Source: ASV31 sp965229765
Lineage (GTDB): Bacteria > Pseudomonadota > Alphaproteobacteria > Rhodobacterales > Rhodobacteraceae
DNA: 64,000 bases
NCBI GenBank assembly: GCA_965229765.1
Contig: CBDDJT010000003.1
Coordinates: 124,001 to 188,000, forward strand
Direction of reading: 5' to 3'
Of this stretch, positions 40,350-52,748 are shown piece after piece (positions within the stretch are counted from its first letter, which is position 1; every line of letters begins with the position of its first letter). Both the position numbers and the translations under genes were made by a program. A model generated the notes under the pieces. The model was not told the DNA's origin and ran no database searches. It saw only the letters and a program-made list of their open reading frames with translations.

Positions 40350-41209
40350 GCCTCGTCCTCGACGGGATTTCGAAGGCTGCCGATACCGTCGACCTCGACC
40401 GTGACCTCATCGCCGGGCTTCAGCCAGATCGGCGGATCAAAACGGGCGCCCGCGCCGGTTGGCGTCCCGGTCAGGATCACATCGCCCGGAACGAGCGTGG
40501 TGAAGGTCGATATGTAGGAGATCAGCATGGGGATCGGGAACATCATCGAGGTGGTGCGGTCGTCCTGCCGGACCTTGCCGTTGACACGGGTCACAAGGCG
40601 CACGTCCTCCAGCTGGTCGCGACTGTCGAACGGGACAAGCCACGGGCCGATGGCGCCAGAGCCGTCCCAGTTCTTTCCTTGCGTGACGTTGAACTTGGCG
40701 TGGCGCACCCAGTCACGGATCGTGCCCTCGTTCGCCAGCGTCATGGCCGCGATGTGGGACCAGGCCCGCGCCTGCGGGATGCGGCGGCCGCCACGGCCGA
40801 TGACGATGGCAATCTCGCCCTCGTAGTCCAGTTTTTCGCTTTCGGGCGGGCGGATCAGGGGGCGTTCATGCCCGGTGAACGAACGCGGGAAGCGGATGAA
40901 GAGCGAGGGGTTCGGCGGCGCTTCCTGCCCGTCCTTGTATTCCTCGTTGCGGTTGGCGTAGTTCACGCCGACGCAGATGATCTTTTCGGGATCGGGGATC
41001 GGAATATCCCAGTCGAAGGTGCCGTGCGGGTGGGTCACGGTGCCATTGCGCGCGGCATCGAGGACGACCTCTATCGCCTCGGCCTCGATCACGTTTCGCA
41101 GGGTCGGCCAGTCCGGGTATTCCTGGCTGAGGGCGATCATTCCGTCCTCGACGGGGACACCCCAGAAGGACCGGCCGGCGGAGCGGAAGCTGGCAAGACG
41201 GCGCATCAT
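40346..41209 (-). CDS. hpaG: Fumarylacetoacetate hydrolase-family decarboxylase/isomerase (HpaG-like)
   Basis: FAH-fold enzyme of 287 residues with the metal-binding core KLDYEGEIAIVIGRGGR (the E-x-E pattern) and a C-terminal LTGTPTGAG motif. In homoprotocatechuate degradation HpaG/HpcE decarboxylates 5-oxopent-3-ene-1,2,5-tricarboxylate and isomerises the product. Whereas E. coli HpaG is a two-domain protein, this one is a single-domain form. Start at 41209 overlaps the dioxygenase stop (ATGA); ATG at 41206 is adjacent. Confidence 0.87.
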   Translation of the reverse strand: MMRRLASFRSAGRSFWGVPVEDGMIALSQEYPDWPTLRNVIEAEAIEVVLDAARNGTVTHPHGTFDWDIPIPDPEKIICVGVNYANRNEEYKDGQEAPPNPSLFIRFPRSFTGHERPLIRPPESEKLDYEGEIAIVIGRGGRRIPQARAWSHIAAMTLANEGTIRDWVRHAKFNVTQGKNWDGSGAIGPWLVPFDSRDQLEDVRLVTRVNGKVRQDDRTTSMMFPIPMLISYISTFTTLVPGDVILTGTPTGAGARFDPPIWLKPGDEVTVEVDGIGSLRNPVEDEA

Positions 41210-42186
41210 GGCGCGACGATCGGCTGGGCGGCAAGCCGCGAGGGTTGCGGGGCGAGACCGGTGAAGAGCGTGCCTTCCTCGAACCAGCTGCGCGGGGCGG
41301 GCGCGCCCCAGAGCGTCTGGCGCTGCGGGTCCTTCAGATCCCAGTGGATCGGTTCGTGATCGGGGTCCACGGTCTGGTAGTCCGAGGCGTAGATTTCCGT
41401 CCGGTGCCCGTCGGGGTCGCGGATGTAGAGGAAAAAGGCGTTCGAGATGCCGTGCCGTCCGGGGCCGCGTTCGATGCTGCCCACGTAGCCGGTGGTCGAC
41501 ATCAGGTCGAGAAGGTCGATGATGTTCATGGGATGGGCCGTCCAGAAGGCGATGTGATGCAGGCGCGGGCCAAGCCCGTTGGTGAAGGCCATGTCGTGCA
41601 CGCCGCCCTTTCGGTGCATCCAGGCGGCCCAAAGCTTTTTCGTCTCGGCGTCCTCGGTGTATTCGGTGACGCGAAAGCCCATGTCGTTCCAGAAGGCGAC
41701 GCTGGCGTCCACGTCGGGCGAGAAGCAGTTGAAATGGTCGATGCGCAGCGGGCGCACGCCCTTGTAGAGCGCGTATTCCTGGTGGATCGGCGGCAGGCGC
41801 TCCATCTCGTGGTAGAACTCGATGGGCAGGCCGTGCGGGTCGGAACTCGCCAGCGTGCGGCCCTGGAACGGGCGGTCCACCCATGCCACCGGGCGGCCAT
41901 GGCGGGCCAGCCAGTCGGCGGCGTGGTCGAGGTCGGCCTCTGACCAGACCTTGAAGACCACGGCGGTTGCGGCCGGCGCGGCGGCGCGGCGCAGCACAAG
42001 GCAGTGGTGGCCACGCTCCTCCATCGCCCGCAGGGTCAGCATCTGGCTGTCCTGGTAAGTGACCTGAAGGCCCAGCATGTCGACGTAGAAGGCGCGCGAG
42101 GCGTCGAGATCGGTCACATGGAGTTCCACGTGGCTGAGCCGGATGGTGTTGAAGGCCGGATAGAGGTTCGGGGCGGGTACGGGCAC
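41206..42186 (-). CDS. VOC-family homoprotocatechuate 2,3-dioxygenase (type I extradiol)
   Basis: Vicinal-oxygen-chelate dioxygenase of 326 residues with two betaalphabetabetabeta domains. Iron ligands are present in LRIDHFN (His), LHHIAFW (His) and HRTEIYA (Glu), with ERGPGRHGISNAFFLYIRDPDGHR and WAAWMHRKGGVHD, close to the homoprotocatechuate dioxygenases of Brevibacterium and Arthrobacter. Cleaves 3,4-dihydroxyphenylacetate next to a hydroxyl. GTG start at 42186 with AAGGAAG seven bases before; the upstream reading to 42291 is not supported. A second, unrelated dioxygenase of the same predicted activity is encoded just upstream. Confidence 0.9.
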   Translation of the reverse strand: MPVPAPNLYPAFNTIRLSHVELHVTDLDASRAFYVDMLGLQVTYQDSQMLTLRAMEERGHHCLVLRRAAAPAATAVVFKVWSEADLDHAADWLARHGRPVAWVDRPFQGRTLASSDPHGLPIEFYHEMERLPPIHQEYALYKGVRPLRIDHFNCFSPDVDASVAFWNDMGFRVTEYTEDAETKKLWAAWMHRKGGVHDMAFTNGLGPRLHHIAFWTAHPMNIIDLLDLMSTTGYVGSIERGPGRHGISNAFFLYIRDPDGHRTEIYASDYQTVDPDHEPIHWDLKDPQRQTLWGAPAPRSWFEEGTLFTGLAPQPSRLAAQPIVAP

Positions 42187-42221
42187 GTCTGGTCTTCCTT
42201 TGTCGATTGCGCCAGCCCGGT

Positions 42222-43073
42222 TCAGACCGGGAAGATGACGTTGGTCTGGCCGGTTCCCGAGGACGGGAAATAGGGGGTCACCACCTCGCACGGGCGGTCG
42301 TAGGCATCCCAGCCGAGCGCCCCGTAAAGCATGGCGGTGTCATGCATCGAGCCTTCGCCGCAGCAATGTTCGGCATATTCGGGCAGCATTTTCAAGAAGG
42401 TCGCGTGATCGCCGCGCTGCCACATGTCGAGAACGTGCAGATCGACCTGTCGGTTGAACTCGGAACTGATGGTGAAGGTGCCGTTGTTGGCGGCATAGTC
42501 GCGGTTGGGCCAGATCTTGTGGCTGAGCGAGCCCGAGGCGACCAGGAGGACCTTGCTGTCCGACGCCTCGACCGCGGCGCGGATGGCCTGCCCCACCACG
42601 CGGCTCTCCGCGTGGTCGTGGACGGTGCACCAGGCGGCGATGGAGACCACGCGCATCCTGTGGGCACGCGACATGAAGCGCATTGGCACCAGCGTGCCGT
42701 ATTCCAGCTCCAGGCTGTCGAGCTGGTGCGACAGGGTGTGGACGCCCATGTCCGTCGCCACGGCGGCGATGGCGTCGCCAAGCGCGGGGTGGCCGTCGTA
42801 GTCGTATTCGAGGTTCTGGATGAACTGGGGAAACTCGTTCGAGGTAAAGAGCCCCTTGAAGCGCGCGTTGGCGTTGATGTGAAAGCCCGCGTTGATGACC
42901 CAGTGGGTATCGCAGATCACCACGGTATCGGCGCCGAGCGCGGCTGCGCGGCGGGCGATCTCCACATGGCCGTCGATGGCGGGCTGGCGGGTGCCGTGGA
43001 TCGGGCCCTCCTGTTCCGACATCAGCATGGTGGGCACGTGGGTGCATTTGGCGGCCAGAACGATTTCGCCCAT
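42222..43073 (-). CDS. hpaD: LigB-family 3,4-dihydroxyphenylacetate 2,3-dioxygenase (HpaD/HpcB type)
   Basis: Class III extradiol dioxygenase of 283 residues, the same length as enterobacterial HpaD/HpcB. Conserved positions: KCTHVPTML near the start (metal-ligand His), CDTHWVINAGFHIN, SGSLSHKIWPNRDY and a central TVHDH. It opens the aromatic ring of homoprotocatechuate to 5-carboxymethyl-2-hydroxymuconate semialdehyde, the substrate of HpaE encoded upstream. Its ATG at 43073 is 31 bases after the hpaE stop. Confidence 0.92.
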   Translation of the reverse strand: MGEIVLAAKCTHVPTMLMSEQEGPIHGTRQPAIDGHVEIARRAAALGADTVVICDTHWVINAGFHINANARFKGLFTSNEFPQFIQNLEYDYDGHPALGDAIAAVATDMGVHTLSHQLDSLELEYGTLVPMRFMSRAHRMRVVSIAAWCTVHDHAESRVVGQAIRAAVEASDSKVLLVASGSLSHKIWPNRDYAANNGTFTISSEFNRQVDLHVLDMWQRGDHATFLKMLPEYAEHCCGEGSMHDTAMLYGALGWDAYDRPCEVVTPYFPSSGTGQTNVIFPV

Positions 43074-43104
43074 GATCTCGGTCCTCCCTGCCGGTGCGGG
43101 CGGC

Positions 43105-44613
<1,509 letters not shown>

Positions 44614-44633
44614 AAATCCCCCCACGCAATTGA

Positions 44634-44645
44634 TTAACGTGTTAA
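44634..44645. promoter_or_regulatory. Short palindrome at the hpaR-hpaE junction
   Basis: TTAACGTGTTAA (5-bp arms, 2-base centre) spans the hpaR stop codon and lies 21 bp before the hpaE start. Its size fits a MarR-family operator, which could give HpaR control of an internal promoter. It is short, and no clear -35/-10 pair is seen, so this is tentative. Confidence 0.4.
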
Positions 44646-45103
44646 GAAGTGATGTCGTCGCTGTCAAGCACCACGTCGTCCACGGCTTCGATCGCGCTGC
44701 GCAATTCGATCAGCAGGTCCAGAAGCATGTCCATCCTGTCGCGGCCATAAACTGCCTCGATCCGCGCATAGACGGCCTCGGCCGTGACGGACATCCCCTC
44801 GAAGACCGCGCGCCCCTGGGCGGTGAGGTCGACCCGCTTGCGCCGCCCGTCGCCATCGGCCACGCGCTGCAACATGCCGCGCGTCTCCAGCGCCTTGAGG
44901 ATGCGCGACAGCGACGGCGGCATCAGCACGCAGCGTTCCGAAAGCTCTCCAGCGGTCAGCGCGCCGTCCTCGGCCAGTTCGCGGATCACGCGCCACTGTT
45001 CGGGCGTGACGCCATGCTGGTCGAGGTGGCCGCGAAAGCTGCGCATGGTCGCTTCGCGCGCCCGAAGGAGCGCGATGGGCAGGGCGCGGTCGGTGTCACG
45101 CAT
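44642..45103 (-). CDS. hpaR: MarR-family regulator of the homoprotocatechuate operon
   Basis: Winged-helix repressor of 153 residues with the family features of HpaR/HpcR: ALLRAREATMRSFRGHLDQHGVTPEQWRVIREL, then the recognition helix region MPPSLSRILKALETRGMLQR and a basic wing GDGRRKRVDLT. In E. coli HpaR represses the meta-cleavage operon until homoprotocatechuate or a later intermediate binds. Here the gene is the second of the operon it presumably controls; its start overlaps the hpaF stop by 8 bases. Confidence 0.9.
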   Translation of the reverse strand: MRDTDRALPIALLRAREATMRSFRGHLDQHGVTPEQWRVIRELAEDGALTAGELSERCVLMPPSLSRILKALETRGMLQRVADGDGRRKRVDLTAQGRAVFEGMSVTAEAVYARIEAVYGRDRMDMLLDLLIELRSAIEAVDDVVLDSDDITS

Positions 45104-45488
45104 CGGCGTCCGCCCGCAAGGCGGCATGTACCGTGTTCCATGCCTTTCGGCTAAGCCCGGGGTCGATTTCCACGATTTCGAGGCTGAGCATGAAGGGCGT
45201 GGTCACCTGCGGTTCAAGCAGGGCACGGGCGGCGGCATAAAGCACGTCGGCGACCTCTGCCTTGGTGTCGTCGCTGCGCCCTGCCCCCATGCGCACGATC
45301 ATGTCGAGGAAATGGTGATCGCCGCCGTCGGCGATGGCCTGCGCATCGGCCTCGAACCCGCGCACACGGATACCGCCGAGGGGAAAGACCCCGGAGGCCA
45401 GCATGGCATCGCGCATTCCGGACGCGAAACCGTCGAGATCGGCCATGCGGCCAAGGCCGCGGGAATATTCAAACGACAAATGCGGCAT
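45096..45488 (-). CDS. hpaF: 5-carboxymethyl-2-hydroxymuconate delta-isomerase
   Basis: Small isomerase of 130 residues of the HpaF/HpcD family (tautomerase superfamily), with the start MPHLSFEYS so that Pro becomes the N-terminal catalytic base after Met removal. Conserved GGIRVRG and FLDMIVRMGAGR segments. It converts carboxymethyl-hydroxymuconate to its oxo-form, upstream of the HpaG step. ATG at 45488 follows GAAGAGG. First gene of the operon. Confidence 0.93.
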   Translation of the reverse strand: MPHLSFEYSRGLGRMADLDGFASGMRDAMLASGVFPLGGIRVRGFEADAQAIADGGDHHFLDMIVRMGAGRSDDTKAEVADVLYAAARALLEPQVTTPFMLSLEIVEIDPGLSRKAWNTVHAALRADADA

Positions 45489-45499
45489 TCGCAAACCTC

Positions 45500-45511
45500 T
45501 TCATATTTGAA
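45500..45511. promoter_or_regulatory. Candidate HpaR operator upstream of hpaF
   Basis: TTCATATTTGAA: 4-bp arms TTCA/TGAA, only 11 bp ahead of the hpaF start codon and over the likely leader or core promoter of the operon. Size and TTCA arms recall the palindrome at 10385-10400 near the other MarR gene. Short and therefore uncertain. Confidence 0.4.
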
Positions 45512-45569
45512 CATGACCCGCGCGGCGCGGCTTGTCTACCTTTGGCGGGCCCGCCGGAGGACGTGCGCG

Positions 45570-47468
45570 CTAGGCCAGCCAGAACGCGGCGTAGGGCGGC
45601 AGGTGCAACTGCCCGTCCTGCGGGCTGACGGGGGCATCCGCCAGCGCGCAACGAAAGGCGGTGACGCCCTGCGCGGCGGCCCAGTCCGCGGACAGGACGC
45701 GCCATGTGTCGGTCAGGTTGAAGATGCACAGAAGCGGCGCGGCCGGGGCGGCGCGGCGGAAGGCCAGGATGCCGGGATCGGCGGCGTGGCACACCAGCGT
45801 GGGATACTGGGCGTGCAGCGCCGGCGTGGCGGCGCGGCGGGCGAGGATGTGGCGCAGCCCGTGCCAGACGCGCGCAGCAGGGCTGCCGCCGCCGGACTGC
45901 GCCGCGGCGGCGGCGGGCCAGTCCATTTCGGGGCGGTGCAGCCAGCGGCTGTCATGGGCATGGTCGGGGTCGTCGAGATAGTGCCAGTCGTTCAGAAGGG
46001 CGATCTCGTCACCCATGTAGACCAGCGGGATGCCCCCGTAGCTGGAGATGAGCGCATGACCCATCAGGATGCGCGCCACGGCCATGTCGGCAAGGCCCGT
46101 ATCGTCCAGCGCCAGCGCCTGTTCCAGACCGGCGAGCGAGGCGCAGGAGCCGCTGATGCGGCGGTCGCCGGTGGCCTCGTTCACCTGAAAGAGCGCGCCG
46201 CGCGCGAAGCTGCCGGGAAAGCGGCCCTCGTAGAATTCCGACAGGAAGGCGCGGTGTCCGCGGCCCGACAGGCCCGCGGCGGCGGCGTCCTCGTCCGTGA
46301 CGGCCCAGCCGATGTCGTCGTGGCAGCGCAGGTAGGTGGCGTAGGTGGCGTTGGGCAGGACGGGCGGGAAATGGGTGTCCAGCACATGCGCCATCATGCG
46401 GGCATCGCGGCTGGCCAGCGCCGACCAGATCTGCACCATCAGGCTGTTGTGATAGGCAAGGTTGCCTTCCTTGCCGCTGTGCTCGCCCTGACCGAGGTAG
46501 GGGATCATCTCGGCCGGGCCGACGATGGCCTCGTGCAGGTGGATGACCGAGGGCGCGACGATCCGGCTGGCCGCGCGCAGGGCGTGGAGGATCGTGTGAA
46601 CCTCTGGTTCCGACTGGCAGCGGGTGCCCATGCGCTTCCACATGAAGGCCACCGCGTCGAAGCGCAGGACATCGACGCCGCGGTTGGCGAGGTAGAGCAT
46701 CACCTCGGTCATTTCGAGGAACACCCAGGGGTTGGCCCAGTTCAGGTCCCACTGGTGGGTGTTGAAGGTGGTCCAGACCCAGGCGTTCAGGTCCTCGTCG
46801 AAGGTGAAGTTGCCCGGCGCGGTGTCGGGAAAGACCTCGACCAGGGTGCGGTCAAAGGCGCGCGGTGCGGTGTCGTCGTCGAAGACGTGGAAATAGTCGC
46901 GGTAGCGCGCCTCTCCGGCGCGGGCGCGGGCGGCCCATTCGTGTTCGCGGGCGGTGTGGTTGAGGACAAGGTCGATGCACAGGCTCATCCCCTGAGACCG
47001 CAGGGCGGCGGCCAGCGCCTGAAGGTCGGCCATGCTGCCGAGGCGGGGATCGGTGGTGCGGTAGTCCATCACGGAATAGCCGCCGTCGCTGTCACCCGGC
47101 CTGGGGTGCAGGCAGGGCATGATGTGGACGTAGGTGATGCCAAGGTCTTGCAGATAGCCGATGCGCCTGGCCACGCCGCGGAAGTCGCCGGCGAAGCGGT
47201 CGGCGTAGAAGACATAGCCCGCCATGCCGGGGCGCTGGAACCAGTCGGGTTCGAGATCGCGTTCGAGGTCCAGCCACTTCAGCGCGTCTGGCCGGGCCTC
47301 CCACGCGGTGCGCAGCGCGGCGTCGAGCGCGTCGCAGAAGTCGCCGTAGTCTGGCCGGTCACCGTAAAGCCGCGCCAGCATTCCATACAGGTCGTCATGG
47401 CTGCGCCGCAGCCGCATGTCAAAAAGCCGCGTATCGCCCGCGACCGAAGCCTCGCCCGTGTCCTTCAT
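45570..47468 (-). CDS. Amylosucrase (GH13 alpha-glucan-forming)
   Basis: Glycoside hydrolase family 13 enzyme of 632 residues, the usual amylosucrase length. Segments matching the Neisseria enzyme from memory include YVFYADRFAGDFRGV, LVLNHTAREHEWA, VWTTFNTHQWDLNWANPWVF, the nucleophile Asp in DVLRFDAVAFMWKRMGT, the acid Glu in LHEAIV, and CHDDIGWAVTDEDAAAAGLSG. It moves glucose from sucrose onto alpha-1,4-glucan, releasing fructose. Last gene of the glycogen operon, 38 bases after pgm. It would let sucrose feed glycogen without ADP-glucose. A general alpha-amylase or sucrose phosphorylase is less likely given these motifs. Confidence 0.9.
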   Translation of the reverse strand: MKDTGEASVAGDTRLFDMRLRRSHDDLYGMLARLYGDRPDYGDFCDALDAALRTAWEARPDALKWLDLERDLEPDWFQRPGMAGYVFYADRFAGDFRGVARRIGYLQDLGITYVHIMPCLHPRPGDSDGGYSVMDYRTTDPRLGSMADLQALAAALRSQGMSLCIDLVLNHTAREHEWAARARAGEARYRDYFHVFDDDTAPRAFDRTLVEVFPDTAPGNFTFDEDLNAWVWTTFNTHQWDLNWANPWVFLEMTEVMLYLANRGVDVLRFDAVAFMWKRMGTRCQSEPEVHTILHALRAASRIVAPSVIHLHEAIVGPAEMIPYLGQGEHSGKEGNLAYHNSLMVQIWSALASRDARMMAHVLDTHFPPVLPNATYATYLRCHDDIGWAVTDEDAAAAGLSGRGHRAFLSEFYEGRFPGSFARGALFQVNEATGDRRISGSCASLAGLEQALALDDTGLADMAVARILMGHALISSYGGIPLVYMGDEIALLNDWHYLDDPDHAHDSRWLHRPEMDWPAAAAAQSGGGSPAARVWHGLRHILARRAATPALHAQYPTLVCHAADPGILAFRRAAPAAPLLCIFNLTDTWRVLSADWAAAQGVTAFRCALADAPVSPQDGQLHLPPYAAFWLA

Positions 47469-47506
47469 CTGTCGCGCAGCCCTCCCTTGCCGACGCGTGC
47501 GGGCGG

Positions 47507-49138
47507 TCAGGTCACCACGTCGGGCGTGGTGCGGCCGACCTTGTCCGCGATTCCGGCAAGTTCATGCGCGGCCCGGATGACGGGCGCAAGTGCTTCCTGC
47601 GGGTCGCGGGTCAGCCCGTCGGGGCCATCGGCGTGGTGTTCGAGGTATAGCCGCAGCGTCGCGCCGCTGGTCCCGGTGCCCGAAAGGCGCATGACGGCGC
47701 GGGCGCCGCCCTGAAAGGTCAGGCGGATCCCCTGCCCCGCCGAGACAGAGCCGTCGACCGGATCGGTATAGGCAAAGTCGTCCGCGGCGGCGACGGTGAG
47801 GCCCGCGGCGGATGTACCCGGCAGGCCCGGCAGACGGGCGCGCAGATCCTCTATCATCGCGGCGGCGGCATCGGCGTCGAGCGACTCGAAGTCATGGCGG
47901 GAATAGTAGGTGCGGCCATATTCGGCCCAGTGTTCCGCCAGAAGCTCTGCAACGCTCTTGCCGGTCACGGCAAGGATGTTGAGCCACATGAGCACGGCCC
48001 AGACGCCGTCCTTTTCGCGTACATGGGACGAGCCGGTGCCAAAGCTTTCCTCGCCACACAGGGTCACGCGGCCTGCGTCCATCAGGTTGCCGAAGAACTT
48101 CCAGCCCGTGGGCGTCTCGAAGCACTCGATCCCGCGCGAGGCCGCCACGCGGTCGACGGCGGTCGAGGTGGGCATGGAGCGGGCCACCCCCGCCAGCCCC
48201 CCGGCATAGCCCGGCGCCAGATGGGCATTGGCCGCGATCACGGCAAGACTGTCGGAGGGCGAGACATAGGTCTGCCGTCCCACGATCATGTTTCGGTCGC
48301 CGTCTCCGTCGCTGGCGGCGCCGAAATCGGGGCCGTCCCCGGCCCAGAGCTTTTCCATCAGGTCCGAGGCCCATGTGGGGTTGGGGTCGGGGTGCATCCC
48401 GCCGAAATCCGGCAGCGGCGTGGCGTTGACCACGCTGCCCGGTGCGGCGCCAAGACGGTTCTCGAGGATCTCGCGCGCATAGGGGCCGGTGACGGCGCAC
48501 ATGGCGTCGAACCGCAGCCGGAAGCCGCCCGCGATCATGGCGCGGATGGCGCCGAAGTCGAAGAGCGTTTCCATCAGGTCGGCGTAGTCGGCCACCGGGT
48601 CCACGACGGTGACATGCATGTCGCCCAGCATCTGCGGGCCGGGAGTGGCGATGTCGATGTCCTGCACTTCGGCGATGCGGTATTCGGTCATCCGCCCGGT
48701 GGCGGCAAAGATCGCCTCTGTCACCTGTTCCGGCGCAGGGCCGCCGTTTGGCGTGTGGAACTTGATGCCGAAATCCTCGTCCGGGCCGCCGGGGTTGTGG
48801 CTGGCCGACAGGATGATGCCGCCATCGGTCTGGTACTTGCGGATCAGGTGCGAGGCGGCGGGGGTCGACAGGATACCGGCCGCGCCCACGATCACCTTGG
48901 CCGCCCCGTTGGCCGCGGCCATGCGCAGGATCACCTGCACCGCGCGGTCGTTGAAATAGCGCCCGTCGCCCCCCACGACATAGCTTTTCCCGGCCGCGCC
49001 GCCGGTGGCGTCAAAGACCGCCTGCACGAAGTTTTCCAGGTAGTGGTGCTGCATGAAGACCTGCGTCTTCTTGCGCAGGCCGGACGTGCCGGGCTTCTGC
49101 CCGTCGATCGGCTGGGTCGGGATGGTCATCAGCGTCAT
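47507..49138 (-). CDS. pgm: Phosphoglucomutase, alpha-D-glucose-specific
   Basis: Cytosolic mutase of 543 residues interconverting glucose-1-phosphate and glucose-6-phosphate. N-terminal KPGTSGLRKK, phosphoserine loop SASHNPGGPDEDFGIK, metal loop DGDGDR and sugar-binding GEESFG are all present, as in the eukaryote-like Pgm of proteobacterial glycogen operons. ATG at 49138 follows GGAGG, 11 bases after the glgX stop. Links the glycogen pool to glycolysis. Confidence 0.96.
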   Translation of the reverse strand: MTLMTIPTQPIDGQKPGTSGLRKKTQVFMQHHYLENFVQAVFDATGGAAGKSYVVGGDGRYFNDRAVQVILRMAAANGAAKVIVGAAGILSTPAASHLIRKYQTDGGIILSASHNPGGPDEDFGIKFHTPNGGPAPEQVTEAIFAATGRMTEYRIAEVQDIDIATPGPQMLGDMHVTVVDPVADYADLMETLFDFGAIRAMIAGGFRLRFDAMCAVTGPYAREILENRLGAAPGSVVNATPLPDFGGMHPDPNPTWASDLMEKLWAGDGPDFGAASDGDGDRNMIVGRQTYVSPSDSLAVIAANAHLAPGYAGGLAGVARSMPTSTAVDRVAASRGIECFETPTGWKFFGNLMDAGRVTLCGEESFGTGSSHVREKDGVWAVLMWLNILAVTGKSVAELLAEHWAEYGRTYYSRHDFESLDADAAAAMIEDLRARLPGLPGTSAAGLTVAAADDFAYTDPVDGSVSAGQGIRLTFQGGARAVMRLSGTGTSGATLRLYLEHHADGPDGLTRDPQEALAPVIRAAHELAGIADKVGRTTPDVVT

Positions 49139-49149
49139 TCGGGCCTCCT

Positions 49150-51269
<2,120 letters not shown>

Positions 51270-51273
<4 letters not shown>

Positions 51274-52703
51274 CCCGGAAGACCCTCGTAAAGCGCGGCA
51301 TAGGCGGCCGATGAGACCTCCCACCCCAGGGGCTGGCGCATCCCGGCGCGCTGAAGCGATTTCCACACAGCAGGGTCTGCATGAAACTGGCAGAGCCGCC
51401 GCAGCGCCTGGCGCAGCGCCAGCGCGTCGGTTGGATGAAAGACAAGCCCCGTGGCCGTGCCGGCGGCCAGCGCCATGGGGTTGGCGGTGATGACGGTGTC
51501 GGCCAGCCCGCCGGTGGCGGCGACCACCGGAACGGTGCCGTAGCGCAGGCCATACATCTGGGTCAGGCCGCAGGGCTCGAACCGCGAGGGCACCAGCACC
51601 GCGTCGCCGCCCGCGAACATGCGGTGCGACAACGGTTCGTCATAGCCGATCCTGACGGCGACACGGCCGGGATAGGTGGCCGCGGCACGCTGCATCGCGC
51701 CTTCAAGCCCCGGCTCGCCCGAGCCCAGCACCGCCAGCCCGCCGCCCGCCTCGATGAAATCGGGCAGCGCGGCCTCGATCAGGTCGATGCCCTTCTGCCA
51801 TGTCAGGCGGCTGACGACGATGGCAAGCGGCCCGGGCACCTCGCCCATGCCGAAGTCCTCGATCAGGGCGGCGCGGTTGCGGGCCTTGCGGCGCATGTTG
51901 CGCGCGCCGTAGGGCGTGATGTGGGGGTCGGCCTCTGGCGACCAGATGGCGGTATCGACGCCGTTCAGGATCCCGTGCAGGTCGCCCGCGCGCGCCGCGA
52001 TCACACCTTCAAGCCCCATGCCGAAATCGGGGCGCATCAGTTCCTCGGCATAGCGGGGGCTGACGGTGGTGACGGCATCAGCGGTGACAAGCCCGGCCTT
52101 GAGGGTGCTGATCTGGCCGAAGTATTCCACCGCACCGGGGTGGAACGCCTCTGGCGGAAGCCCCAGAGCGTCCAGCCGGTCGGCGGGCGTCACGCCCTGG
52201 AAGGCGATGTTGTGGATGGTGATGACGGATTTCACCGGGCTGCCGGAATAGCGCAGGTAGGCGGGCGCAAGCCCCGCCTGCCAGTCATGGGCGTGCAGGA
52301 CCTGCGGCACCCAGCCGTCCGACAAGGCGCCATCGGCCACCGCCTGCGCCGCACGGCACAGCGCTGCAAAGCGTTCGGGGTTGTCGGGCCAGTCGCCGCC
52401 GGGGCCGGAATAGGGCCCGCCGGCGCGGTCATAGAGATGCGGCGCGTCCAGAAGCAGGATGTCGATGCCGGCCGCCTGACCACCCAGGATGCGCGCCGGG
52501 CCGCCGTAAAGCGTGCCGAGATCGGCCAGCGTCTGCGCGTCGGCCAGTTGCGCAGCCAGCCCCGGATAGGCGGGGATCAGGACCCGCATCTGCCAGCCCT
52601 GCCCGGCCAGCGCGGCGGGCAGCGCGCCCACCACGTCGGCCAGCCCGCCGGTCTTGACCAGCGGCGCGCATTCCGAGGCAACAGACAGCACCCGGCCCGT
52701 CAT
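51270..52703 (-). CDS. glgA: Glycogen synthase (ADP-glucose)
   Basis: GT5 glycosyltransferase of 477 residues with the ADP-glucose-binding KTGGLADVVGALP near the N-terminus, a HAHDWQ motif and the C-terminal PSRFEPCGLTQMYGLRYGTVPVV with the catalytic Glu. Extends alpha-1,4-glucan from ADP-glucose supplied by GlgC encoded directly upstream (45-bp gap). Confidence 0.96.
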
Positions 52704-52748
52704 TGCCCTGCCTCCCTGCCCTGCGGATCCGGCGCGCCCATGTCGGCC

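Noticed and set aside
45544..45555. 12-bp GC palindrome GGCGGGCCCGCC after the glycogen operon
   Set aside because: It has no loop and no T-run, so it is unlikely to act as an intrinsic terminator; left unannotated although a weak role is possible.
44784..47714. 976-residue open frame on the plus strand
   Set aside because: It runs antisense through hpaR, hpaF and the amylosucrase gene, whose motifs are clear. Long antisense frames are a by-product of high GC at third positions; the translation shows no family motif.
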